This document shows positions 1 through 8,896 of a DNA stretch of 20,079 nt, piece after piece. The stretch spans positions 555,793-575,871 of the forward strand of contig MU657173.1 of NCBI GenBank assembly GCA_026770575.1, read 5' to 3'. Below the pieces are notes generated by a model. The model did no database searches. It saw only the letters and a program-made list of their open reading frames with translations, and was not told the origin of the DNA. This DNA comes from Pelagophyceae sp. CCMP2097 (taxonomy: Eukaryota > Sar > Pelagophyceae). Both the position numbers and the translations under genes were made by a program. Position 1 is the stretch's first letter, and every line of letters begins with the position of its first letter.

Positions 1-303
1 GCGGCGCGCGGCGTCCACTCGTCTTCACCGGCGCCGGGTCACCTCCGCCGATGGCGCCGCTAAATATTCTGGAATCGGAGATCTCGAATCGGCGTGCTGC
101 GCTTCAATAAATACGTTGGAAAAACGGCATGAGTAGACTTGTCTGTCTTTGTTCCCTGGTCTTCAGGATGGCTGATTACGACTCAATGATTGCGACGGAC
201 CTCTGGTCCTCCCATGCTTGCCCGAGTGTGCCACGACCCGCCACCCGCCGCGCGATTGCACCTCGCCTCGGAGAGCTCCTTTCCTTGTTCCGTCGAGTAT
301 TTT
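1..303. other. Intergenic / 3' flank, no gene seen
   Basis: No convincing coding region was found here. The stretch is the 3' flank of the minus-strand gene that ends at 304. A plus-strand AATAAA lies at 106-111 in a locally AT-richer segment and could be a polyadenylation signal for a plus-strand gene whose body is left of the window. Nothing else supports that gene. Confidence 0.4.
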
Positions 304-735
304 TTATGACGACTCCGGCGGCCGCTGATTGTCCCAGGCGTACTTGGCGATCAAAGCGCCCGCGACGACGCAGGCGGCGTCGATGGCGAGGACGGGCGCG
401 CCGAGGAACTCTTCCGTGAGGGTCGCGCCCTTCATTCCAGAGGCCACTTTGGCGAAAGTAAGGAGAGCGTCCGTCAGCCCTTTGCCGCCCAAAATGGCGG
501 CGCCGCCGAGGAGCGGCACGAAGAGCGGGTACTTGGCTTCGCTCTGCAACTTCTTGCGCATGCGCGCCGCCGAGGCGTCCGCCGGCGGAGCCGCCGGCGG
601 AGCGGCGTCAGACCCGTCGGGCTCCGCGTGTCGCCGTGAAGCTTTGCCCACGGGCCGCGCGGCGCGGCGCGCCGGCGCGAGGGCGGCGACGCGGCCGAGC
701 GCCGCGAGGCAGGCGAGGAGGTGCACCGCGCGCAT
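304..735 (-). CDS. Small putative plastid-targeted membrane protein
   Basis: The reading frame gives 143 residues from the ATG at 735. A longer frame from 813 exists, but its first 26 residues look like leader sequence and the inner Met starts a clean signal peptide (MRAVHLLACLAALGRVAALA). The signal is followed by AP-ARRAARP, Arg-rich and acid-poor. This resembles the bipartite signal-plus-transit presequence of secondary red plastids, although the usual Phe at the junction is replaced by Leu-Ala-Pro. An Ala/Pro/Asp-rich linker follows. The C-terminal half holds two hydrophobic stretches (YPLFVPLLGGAAILGG and APVLAIDAACVVAGALIAKY), so it is probably a small thylakoid or plastid-envelope membrane protein. 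I do not recognise the family. No intron is needed. The gene is co-oriented with VBP1 upstream. The targeting is an inference from composition only. Confidence 0.6.
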   Translation of the reverse strand: MRAVHLLACLAALGRVAALAPARRAARPVGKASRRHAEPDGSDAAPPAAPPADASAARMRKKLQSEAKYPLFVPLLGGAAILGGKGLTDALLTFAKVASGMKGATLTEEFLGAPVLAIDAACVVAGALIAKYAWDNQRPPESS

Positions 736-955
736 CGTCGACGTCTGCGTCAGCGGAGGGCGCTGAAGCTTCCAAATGAATTTGGCAATACGTGCGGGTC
801 CACCGCGGTGCACGGTGCCCTGGCTGACCTCGGGTGGAGGCGCACCTTTCGGGGGCCCTCTTGCCGCCGTCTTCCACTCCCAACACCCCGGCGGCTCGTG
901 CGGCTGTCAGAAAGTGATTATGTCCCTTGGGCCCCGCTTTGCGCCTGCGCGGATC

Positions 956-1794
956 TCAGGCGGCGATGGCGTCGGGCGCGGCGTCGGCTGCTCGTGTCTT
1001 GTCCTCGCGGCGCTTCTTGACGTCGTAGTTGAACACACGCGCCATGTTCACCTATTCAAATCCACGTCAAGTCGATTTTCAATCGTCGAGTTTCGATCCC
1101 CCCCACGAGGCCAAACGCGCCTCGACGGTGATGATCTGGTCTCGGACGTGGTCCAAGTCCTCGTTGCAGGTGAGGAGGCGGTCCTGGGCGTTGCCGAGGG
1201 AGAGCTGGAGCATCTGCAAAGCTTCGGCGTAAGGGTACTCGACCATAATGCTGGCGCCCAGCCACAAGTACACCACTCCCGCGGGCTCGATCTTGGCGCG
1301 GGCGTACAGCATTTCCGATAAAGAGTAGTTGGTATAAAACGCCTCGTCCTTGGTCTGCTGAGCGACTAAGTGTTTGACGAGCTCCAACGTCCTAGAAATC
1401 TCCGGGATCTTGGTCTTCATGTTTTGCTTCGTGCGCATCTTCGTCGACTCCAAGATCTTAAACTTCTGGTGCAGCTCGTTGAAAGCCCCGATCAGAGTTT
1501 CGACCGATGAGCCTACGCGCCAAATCACTCGCTGCCCCGCCCCGCGCCGAAGAGAAACGGACCCGTCGTCGCGTCGAGGATGCCCTGCACGGACTCGATG
1601 AACCTGCGCGCATTTCGCCTCGCGCGGGCGGCCGGCAGGCGCGCGGCGACGGGGACTCACACGACGAAGGGGATCCCCCTCGGGTTCTGCTGGCCAGTGA
1701 GGATAGTTGCCATCTTCACGTCCTTGAACTCGGCGCCGTCGTCCTCCAACGCCTTGCCCACCACCATCTCCTCGCCCTTGGCCTCTTCGGACAT
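956..1794 (-). CDS. VBP1: Prefoldin subunit 3 (VHL-binding protein 1), 4 exons
   Basis: This is an alpha-type subunit of the hexameric prefoldin chaperone, which passes unfolded actin and tubulin to the CCT chaperonin. My exons are 1794-1661, 1603-1563, 1512-1121 and 1051-956 (663 nt, 220 residues; the animal protein is about 197). Exon 1 begins MSEEAKGEEMVVGKAL and ends ...NPRGIPFVV; exon 2 continues FIESVQGILDATT. Exon 3 carries the conserved core, KIPEISRTLELVKHL, then YARAKIEPAGVVYLWLGA and MVEYPYAEAL, flanked by the two coiled-coil helices. Exon 4 gives VNMARVFNYDVKKRRED, the family C-terminal signature. Introns are 57, 50 and 69 nt. The last has a GC donor (GAG|GCGCGT) and a TAG acceptor. 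Without that splice the frame stops at 1079 and loses the signature. The spacing between the FIE and NELHQKFK blocks equals that of the animal protein, which supports the second intron. Identity is very likely; exact splice sites are hand-inferred. Confidence 0.93.
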
Positions 1795-2202
1795 GGTGGA
1801 CGGTCGAGGCTCGACTCGGACGACGACGGACGTCGGACAAGCACGACAGTTCGGCGAGAGTGGATTCCGTTTACAAAACCCATTTTACAAAACGGCGCGT
1901 CTCGGTAAACCCCTGGCGACTCTCTTTGCGGACGCTCATGCGCCGCCGGCCAGCGGCGCGGCGGGCGATTGACCTCGTCCGTTGAAATGCCGTTGAAACA
2001 TAAATGGGCGGCCGGCGGATCCGTTAGCGGCGGCGGGCAACCACCAGTCCGCGGCGACGCTTCGAGCGCGCCGAAACGAAGGCCCATTGCTCCAACCTCA
2101 GTTTTCGGGTTTTCGTTTTTTCTCTAGGAATTCCCACATGGAATTCCTACAAATTGTATCTTCTCCGGTCTCCGTTCAAAAGAAAGATTGAAAAAGTTCG
2201 GG
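1795..2202. other. Intergenic region with a perfect hairpin
   Basis: About 400 nt separate the VBP1 start from the end of the next minus-strand frame. It should hold the VBP1 promoter. I see no TATA box and no reading frame with family features. The one distinct structure is the palindrome at 2125-2149, listed separately. Confidence 0.4.
2125..2149. repeat. Perfect inverted repeat, 10-bp stem and 5-nt loop
   Basis: TAGGAATTCC and its exact reverse complement GGAATTCCTA flank the loop CACAT. The stem sits in a locally AT-rich tract, preceded by a run of T. It lies in the 3' flank of the minus-strand hypothetical gene (ends 2203) and about 330 nt upstream of the VBP1 start. It could be an RNA 3'-end hairpin, a protein-binding palindrome or a mobile-element relic; the sequence alone does not decide. 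Confidence 0.6.
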
Positions 2203-2907
2203 TTAGGAGAGGCGCGTCGTGGCGGGCCGCACGTCGGGGAGCCGGACGCGCCGGAAGGCATTTGGCGCGTGCCTCGGCGCATCGGGTGCGGCGGCCGGCC
2301 GCTGCGGGGAGCGTTGCGCACGGCCGACTGGCCCTGAGGCTGCGTCGCTTCCGAGTCCTGCTGCGTCACCTATCGCGTTGCGGCCGCCCGCGGGCGGCGA
2401 TTTCGGCGCAGCGCACTCGGGCCGCGGCGATTGCGGCTCGTGCGGGCTCGCGCCGCCGAACGAGGCCGCCCAGGAATCCAATGTCGACGAAAGTCCTGGA
2501 CCAAACGACATGCGCCGGCCGCTCGCCTCGCGCGAGAGACCCGACGAAACGGCGTCAAGTTGGTCGCCTAGACATTCGAGCCGTGCATCTTGCGAGCTCG
2601 CGCGTCGGCGGTGGGCGACGCGTCGGTGGCACAACGCACCGAGGCTCCTGCCGCGGCCGGCCGGCGGCGCAATCGTCGCGGCGGCGTCGTATTCGTGCGG
2701 CCGCGCGCGGGACGGATTCGAGTGCGTGTTGCCCAGGCTCGCCGCCGCGTCGTTGTCGTCCGTGAGGTGGACCGTGAGGTGGAGTTCCGAGTCAAAGTCG
2801 AGTTTGAAACCGGATTCGTTCCGAGTCGCCTTTCGCGCGCTGGGGCCGCCGGCGGGCGGCGCGGCGCGGGCCGGCTCCAGCGCGTCTGCCGCGGCGGCGC
2901 GGTCCAT
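2203..2907 (-). CDS. Hypothetical low-complexity protein
   Basis: The frame gives 234 residues from the ATG at 2907; an upstream in-frame start at 2946 is possible. I do not recognise the protein. It opens MDRAAAADALEPARAAP. Residues of about 35-60 are less biased (ESGFKLDFDSELHLTVHL, then TDDNDAA) and look like real coding sequence with a strand-forming pattern. The remainder is rich in Ala, Pro, Arg and Ser and is probably disordered (FGPGLSSTLDSWAASFGG is the most ordered part). An equally long frame runs antisense on the plus strand but has a poorer composition. Introns may be present, so the C-terminal third is uncertain. Confidence 0.4.
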   Translation of the reverse strand: MDRAAAADALEPARAAPPAGGPSARKATRNESGFKLDFDSELHLTVHLTDDNDAAASLGNTHSNPSRARPHEYDAAATIAPPAGRGRSLGALCHRRVAHRRRASSQDARLECLGDQLDAVSSGLSREASGRRMSFGPGLSSTLDSWAASFGGASPHEPQSPRPECAAPKSPPAGGRNAIGDAAGLGSDAASGPVGRAQRSPQRPAAAPDAPRHAPNAFRRVRLPDVRPATTRLS

Positions 2908-3418
2908 TCTGATTACTTTGACCCGTCGTTGGAAAAGGGCCCACACGGTGACAGCGAGACTCTCTTTCTAACTTCGAAACTCTCCACTGTCATTAATTTG
3001 CACAACAGGAATCGCCGAAGATAACTTTTTTTAGCGCGTGCGCTCTTGCCGCTCCCTCCAGTCGCATTAGTTGGTGCCTCGGAGACCAGCGCGCGAAGAA
3101 GAAACGTCTCAAACCGCGAAATTTTAGTAGCCTACTTTGGAGGCAAGGAATTGCCGGCCAATTTGGACATAGCGTTCGGGCATAGTGCCCCTAACGTCTG
3201 TCTCAATTGGCCGGGAACTCATTGGCGCCTTCATCGACTTTTGATTTGTGCCCTAAGGTTTAGACTTGATTAACTACTAAATTAAGAAGCTTTCGCAGAG
3301 AATCGCCAAAATAAGGCAGTTGACGAAAAAGCCAAACAAGCGCGCCCAGGGCGTCTCGCGGGAGTGGCCGGCGCAGCGCCAGCCGCCTTCACGAGCCAAA
3401 AATAGTTAATAGATTTCC
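2908..3418. other. AT-richer intergenic region, left of the MITE
   Basis: This is the divergent spacer between the minus-strand gene starting at 2907 and VPS35L on the plus strand, and it is clearly more AT-rich than the flanking genes. A 75-codon plus-strand frame at 3046-3273 lacks support. An imperfect inverted repeat is present (CCGGCCAATT at 3154-3163 and AATTGGCCGG at 3205-3214), with no obvious target duplication. Confidence 0.4.
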
Positions 3419-3428
3419 GGTGATAATC
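3419..3428 (+). repeat. Left target-site duplication of the MITE
   Basis: GGTGATAATC lies immediately outside the left terminal inverted repeat and is identical to 3854-3863. Confidence 0.85.
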
Positions 3429-3853
3429 AGCGGTGGGAATTCATTTAAGGGTGAAGTGAATTATTCACTGAATAAATTCACTTCACCATATTCACTTCAC
3501 ATTCACCGTCATTTCACTACCACCGAACATTTGTGAAGGACTTCATTAATGACTTCACCAACCCCGGCCGACGCCACCGTCGCTCTGAGGTCCCCGGAGG
3601 ACCGGAAGGAGTCGCACTGCCCTTGAGCAGGCGTCCTGGGGCCATTGGTGGCGCATACAGCCTTCGGCGGACGAGCCTTGCGATTTGGAAGGGACATATT
3701 TTGGACCTCTCAAAATTCACTGATTCACTTCACATTCACCAGGATTTGCAGCCGTAGTGAACGTCGATTCACTCGTCACTTCACTACCACCGAACATTTG
3801 AGACCTCGTATGAATATTCACTTACTTTGAATTTCCAGTGAATTCCCACCGCT
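3429..3853. mobile_element. Non-autonomous DNA transposon (MITE), Mutator-like by its duplication size
   Basis: The 425-bp element has perfect 15-bp terminal inverted repeats: AGCGGTGGGAATTCA at 3429-3443 and its reverse complement at 3839-3853. An identical 10-bp direct repeat, GGTGATAATC, abuts it on both sides (3419-3428 and 3854-3863), as expected of a target-site duplication. The termini stay partly complementary for about 40 bp. Both ends are crowded with TTCACT / AGTGAA words, which are typical of subterminal transposase-binding repeats. Inside, TTCACTTCACATTCACC occurs at 3491-3507 and 3724-3740, and a 21-bp direct repeat beginning TTCACTACCACCG at 3513-3533 and 3780-3800. The centre, about 3560-3710, is GC-rich and unlike the ends. 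There is no transposase frame. A 9-11 bp duplication is known for Mutator-like elements; the superfamily is inferred from that alone. The perfect duplication suggests a recent insertion. Confidence 0.88.
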
Positions 3854-3863
3854 GGTGATAATC
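3854..3863 (+). repeat. Right target-site duplication of the MITE
   Basis: GGTGATAATC lies immediately outside the right terminal inverted repeat and is identical to 3419-3428. Removing the element plus one copy would restore the original site. Confidence 0.85.
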
Positions 3864-4450
3864 TAATTCGACAGTGCTCGTGGCGTTTGTTCTCTTGAGT
3901 CAGGAGCAGGTTCAATCGTAATTTCCGATTCCCAATAAATCGTGATAGCATATCGTTGCAGCGTCGAGGACGTCGTGGCACGTGCCGCCTCGCCGCCTCG
4001 TTGCCGATCAACAAGCCTGAGGCGCCCGCCGAATGAGAAAATTGGAGCCACATTTCCATGCGGGGATATTTTTGCTCGGTTCTGAGAGCGCCTGTAATGC
4101 TGCGCGACCCCAGGGGAGGCTCGAGTCCAAGCGGAGGGACCCGGCGCTCGCTCGCTTTTAAAAGTCCGAGGTCGTTTTGGCGATTTCTTTTTGATAAAAG
4201 CACAGGCCTGCGCGCGAAGAAGCGGCGCCGTCGAGGGTGCGCGCAGAGAGGCCGCCTGCGCCAACGCCGGGGTCTCGCGCGCACGGGGCGGACGCGCGTG
4301 GCGTAGGTGCCTGCCGCTCGTCGACGGTCTTTCCGTGCTCGTTGGTCGTCGGCGGTCTTTCCGTACCCTCTCCAGGGTTGCGTCCCGCCGCCCCGCGCCG
4401 CCCCGCGCCGCCCCGTGCCGCCCAACGCGCCGTCGCCGGCCGCCGCGGCC
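3864..4450. other. Intergenic / 5' flank of VPS35L
   Basis: This spacer probably holds the promoter and 5' UTR of VPS35L. It shifts from AT-rich to GC-rich towards the start codon, and just before it there are short tandem repeats of CGCCGCCCCG (about 4386-4417). Minus-strand frames run through it, but they also read into the MITE and show no family features. No TATA-like element was convincing. Confidence 0.4.
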
Positions 4451-7400
4451 ATGGCGGCCGACGTGGCGTCGTGGAAGTTCCTCGTGCGCGACTACGCTTC
4501 CGAGCGCGTTTTGGCGGCGGCGCGCGCGGGCCGCGTTGCGACCGCGGAGCATCCGCTCACCGACGCGCCAAAGGCACCGCGCGCCAAGGCGGTGCGCCCC
4601 GCGCGACCAAACGCCACCTCGAGCGCCGACGCTAGGCCGCCGACGCGACGAAGGCCGCTTCAAAGACTCCGAGGGCCGCGGACAAGGCCGTCGTCGACGA
4701 TCCGCTGTCCATGGTCCTCGGCGCCGAGCGGCAGACGGTGCGCCCCCCGGCCCGCCGCGCGCGCGCGTCGTCGTGGAATGCGGACGGAAACGACGATGCA
4801 TCTTCCGAACAATGTCGTCTGAACCGATGTTAGGTCGTCGACGACCCGCTCTCGAATATGTCCATCTCGCCGCCGCCGCCGCCAGAGGCCGAGGCGGCCG
4901 TCGGGCCAGCGAGGGGCGCGGCGCCCGACGGCGCAAAGTCGGCCTGGACAGCCCACAAGCAGGCGCGTCTCGGACGCTGGGCCGCCGCCCGCCTCGCCTC
5001 GTAGCATGCGCCATAGGCCATCCTACGCGACTTTTCCACGACGAGCCTGCCTTTGAAGCTCCAGGCGTCGGTCATGAAAGAAATCGCGCGCAGCGGCGGC
5101 CGCGCCGGTGAGTGGCGGCGGCGAAAACAGTTGGTGGGAATCAAAGGATGGGACGCCTCTGAGGAGCACTTGCCGGCATCCCGGTCAGTCTCCGAGACGT
5201 GACGCGCGTAGGCGGCGCGCGCGACGAGCTGGACGGCGACGGCGACGCGACGGCGGCGCCCAAGTTGGTGGACCGGGCGGCGGCTCGGCTACAGCAGCTT
5301 GAAAAGGCTCCGCAGCGCGGTTCGTCCGCCGGCGGCGACGCGACGACTCTGTCGACGAAGGAGTACGCAGACCACGTCGACCGCCTCCAGGCCCAACTCG
5401 CCCAGGCCTGGGCCAGCGACGAGCGCGTGGGAGGCCGCGTCGGAAGTGGGGCAACGACGGGGCACGCGGCGCCGTGGGCGGCAACAGAGGGTGTGCCGGG
5501 GGCTGTTCTGATCGGGGCCGCCTCGGTTGCAGCGTGCTTGCCTGATTGCCGCACTCAACGCTAGGTCCACGCTCTCAAACTTGCGATCCAATCGGCCAAG
5601 CTCCTCGCAGAGGCCAGCGCGCCGCACTTCTACCCGGCCATGTTCGTCCTCACGACGCAGGTGCGCGGCGGCCCGAGACGCGCGGCCTCGAGACGGGCCC
5701 TCTGCGGCCCTCTCGGGCCTCTATCCGGCCTCTATACGGCCCGAGGCGGCCCGAGGCGGCCCTATGCGGCCCTATGCGGACAACGCTGCGCGTTCCTCTG
5801 GCGACGCGTCGTTTTGCAGGTTTTGGACGCGTTTGCAAGGCTCGTATACGATCGCATAAAGGAGCGCGCCGACGACGGCGCGCGCAAGGCCGGCCTTCGG
5901 CGCGGCCTCGGCGACGACTGGAAATCGGCAGACGTTTGCGCCGACGCCAAGGAGACGTGTCGGAATTGGTGCGGACGCAGCGTCCGAACAAGGGACCCCT
6001 TTCTCAATGCAAAGTGGGCATGATGCGATGGGACGGCTTTGCGCGCATCATCGCGCGCAGGTTCTACAAGACTGCGTGCATCCGCGAGCTCTTGCCGCGG
6101 TTTTATGTGGAGGTGGCGCTGCTTGGGTGCTACCGTTTTTTAAGCGACGGCGAAGTCCCGCGCGTCCTCTCGAGGCTGGCTTCCATCACTCGAGGCATCG
6201 GCGACCCTTTGATAGCTGCGTACGCGCGGTGCTACCTCTCGCGCGCGGGCTCGGATTTGATGCCGGGGCCGCAGCCGTTTGCGGTGAGCATGTTCCAGGA
6301 TCATTTATTCTGCTTCAACGAGGTCAAGCAGCCCCGGTGGCGCAACCGTTTAAGAAACATCGACGGAGCCGACTACGCCCGGCTGGCCGAGCCCGCCGTG
6401 GAGTGGCTCCTCAAGTGCGTCGGGTCGAACGCGACGGCGGCGGACTTTGAAGGAATTTTAAGTTCTTACAGAGACTATTGCAACGACGCGACTGTTCTCA
6501 GATTAATCCTATACGCCTTCCCCGCCGCCGCGACGGCGGCGCACCCGCTGGCTTTGGTGCAGCTGGCAAAGGCGGCGGTGCCGAGCCGAGTATCCACGGT
6601 GGAACTTTTGGGAGCGCTCGGGGCGCGCTTCGCCAAACGGCCGCCGCCGCGAGAGCAGAGGCTCGCCGTCCTCAACGACGTCTGGAAGGTGCGATGCGGA
6701 GTCGGAAGAACGCGAACCGGGACGACAGCGGTGATGACAGCACAGAGGCTCGATGAACCCATGAGGAAAGCGAGACGATGAACCGCAGAGGCTCGGGCTT
6801 CGAACAACTGCAGAGACGCGGCGTGGCCCCGGAGCTCTGCGGACACACGGGCGTGACGCAGGTGGCGGCCAAGTGCGTCGATTTCGGCGACTACATCCTC
6901 TGCGCGACGGCCTGGCTCGACGTGCTCTTGAAACATTACTCGCAAAGAGAAGTCCGGATCCTCCTCGGCGACGTCATCCGCCACGTCGACGCCGCCGTCC
7001 TCTCGGGCGCTCTCCAGCAGGCCGGCGAGGTGGGGCTGGACGGCCGCGGGATGCGGAGGTTGGAAGATTTGGTAGAGGTTCTGGTCGCGGCGTGCGCCGA
7101 CGCCGGCCTCAGCAGCGTCGTGCTCGCCTCGGACCACTTGTTGAAGCTGATGGATTTGTTTCGACTGCAAAGAAAGGTGAAGAGCAGCGTCGAGGAAGGG
7201 CTCTCTCGATGCGAATCGTGCGCATGTGACGATGCACCGGCCTCTATCGCAATCCATCGAAAGTGGATGGTGCCTCTGGACCGCCATGGCGATAGGTCGA
7301 GATAGCGAAGGAACTCCTCGCCTCACGCGGCCGCCGCTCCAAGACGGGCCGCGGCGCGCGCGTCGTGGTGCGCCACTCGGACCCGGTCCTGGTCCACACG

Positions 7401-8546
7401 GTGCTGGAGGTGGCGCGCGTGGCGCACGATTCGGTAGATTCGTTGAGCCCCGACGGCGAGCGGAACCACGTGGCTGGTCTCATCTGTGGCTTCGTTGAGA
7501 CGATCGACTTCGGTCGAGACGTCGAGCAGCAGCTCAACGTCTACGTCGAGTGCCGCGCCGCCTTTGCAAACTTGGACGCCGTCCTCGATCGCTTAGTCTT
7601 GCTGACGGCGAGGCTGGCGGTGCACGGTCGAAGACTCGCCGAAAAGTCGAGCCGCGCGGGCGCCGCCGACCGAGCCACCGCCTTTGCCAAAGCGTGCCTC
7701 GCCTACTGCCACGTCACCATCCCGTCCATCGACCGAATCTGCCGCCGGCTTCGATTGCTCGCTCTATGCGGCCACGTCGCTTTGTTGAACAACTGCCTCC
7801 CTCACGCGGACACATTCTTCAAAGCCGCCGTCGCGTTGATCCCAGACGCGCCTGCCTTTGAGGCGCGCGAAGACGGTTCTGGGCAGCACACGGAGCAACG
7901 AATCGTGGCGTTTGTGCAGCAGCTCGCGTCGTCTTTAGTTGTCGTCCCCGGTCACCCGACGCACGGGCCATTTTACCTCGTCCAGGGCCTTTTGAATGCG
8001 CTGCCGCGCTACCAGCACTGGCAGCCGCAGACGGGATGCAAAAGTGCGGCGTTTACCGCGCTCCTCCCTTTACTCGCGGCCCAGGCGCAGAGGCGACTGC
8101 CGCTGCGCGTGGCGGGCGTGGAAGGCAACGACGTCCTCTACGGAGGCGCGCCCGACTTCCTCGCCGAGCTACAGCAGCACCTGGAGACGGTGAGCCTTGG
8201 CTGAAGGCTTTTTGACGCCTTTAACGCCTTTGAATCGCCTTGAAGAAGCCTCCCGTAGGTCGTCGCCGCCGTCGTTACTGCTTTGACAGCCCTGGGCACC
8301 GCCGACGCGGCCGGGTTGCCGCCGAGCGCGGCGCAGCTGCAACGGCGCGCGGAGTTGGTCCTCGACTTTGTCAACGCCCTCATCGCGGCAATCGATGTCG
8401 GCGAGTCCGCGACGTCGGACGCGCGGCCGTTTGCCAAAAAGCTCTTGGGTCTCGCGGCAAAGCACAAGGACGCGCCCGCGCTGCGAGCCTACTTTCAAAA
8501 CAGTTTCGCCGCGCTGCAAAACGCCTCCGCGACGACGCGCGAGTGA
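4451..8546 (+). CDS. VPS35L: VPS35L (C16orf62), Retriever/Commander subunit, 11 exons
   Basis: VPS35L is the long alpha-solenoid of Retriever (with VPS29 and VPS26C) in the Commander complex, which recycles membrane proteins from endosomes to the cell surface. My exons are 4451-4591, 4636-4737, 4834-4962, 5017-5107, 5212-5426, 5565-5660, 5820-5968, 6061-6688, 6862-7176, 7296-8189 and 8259-8546: 3048 nt, about 1015 residues against 963 in human, with every junction in phase. The N-terminal DPL motifs are present (VVDDPLSMVLG, VVDDPLSNMSI). They are followed by KETCRNW|FYKTACIRELLPRFYVE, ITRGIGDPLIAAYARCYLSR, FGRDVEQQLNVYVECRAAF, CLAYCHVTIPSIDRI and CLPHADTFFKAAVALIP, all blocks of this family. 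The start sits in a good context (GCGGCCATGG). Introns are 44-173 nt. The one at 4963-5016 appears to use a GC donor (CAG|GCGCGT), because no GT donor keeps the phase. COMMD4 lies 350 bp downstream on the same strand. Confidence 0.94.
5661..5819 (+). repeat. VPS35L intron 6 made of degenerate GGCC-rich repeats
   Basis: This intron (donor GTGCGC, acceptor TTTTGCAG) is largely built from short units such as CGGCCTCTAT, CCCGAGGCGG and CCCTATGCGG, several in exact tandem pairs near 5740-5780. It looks like slippage-expanded intronic sequence. Flanking exons join in phase as ...FVLTTQ|VLDAFARLVY. Confidence 0.6.
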
Positions 8547-8896
8547 CCGCTGCCGACTCGCTCGCCGTCTAACATGAACATTTGCGATCCCGGGGCTGCA
8601 CCGCCGCTGTCCGAGGGCACCCCGCGGCCAAAGGCTTTCGCACTCGTGAGCATCGGAGATGGCAGCATCCCGGCTCTCGCGCTCGATTACGTGCTTTGTA
8701 CTGCTCGAGAGAGACCGAGGTGGCGGCCGAGCGGCGCGCCGTCAGAGCGCGGCGCCCCAGAGCCGCGCCGTCGCGTTCGCGCTCCGGACACACACACACA
8801 CACACACGACGTCGAGGCTCGCTGAAGAGGTTTGGCGACTCCTAGGCATCTTGGCCGCCTGGTGGCCGGTGGAGGCCATCCCGTTCCAAGGGCGCG
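8547..8896. other. VPS35L-COMMD4 spacer
   Basis: The 350-nt spacer between the two Commander genes must hold the VPS35L 3' end and the COMMD4 5' UTR and promoter, unless the genes are co-transcribed. I see no canonical AATAAA. An (AC)10 microsatellite lies at 8788-8807. No additional exon was convincing. Confidence 0.45.
8788..8807 (+). repeat. (AC)10 microsatellite
   Basis: This is an uninterrupted run of ten AC dinucleotides about 90 nt upstream of the COMMD4 ATG. It is probably a polymorphic simple repeat. Confidence 0.9.

Noticed and set aside
1079..1123. Stop of VBP1 at 1079 (...WGGSKLDD)
   Set aside because: That tail is unrelated to the family, whereas splicing 1120-1052 restores the conserved VNMARVFNYDVKKRRED end.
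3046..3273. 75-codon plus-strand frame in the AT-rich spacer
   Set aside because: It is short, has no recognisable domain, and no flanking exon could be found.
3784..4452. Minus-strand frames running from the VPS35L 5' flank into the MITE
   Set aside because: They read through the transposon terminus and show only Arg/Ala/Gly-biased sequence.
6475..7326. 283-codon minus-strand frame
   Set aside because: It is antisense to conserved VPS35L exons and spans their introns.
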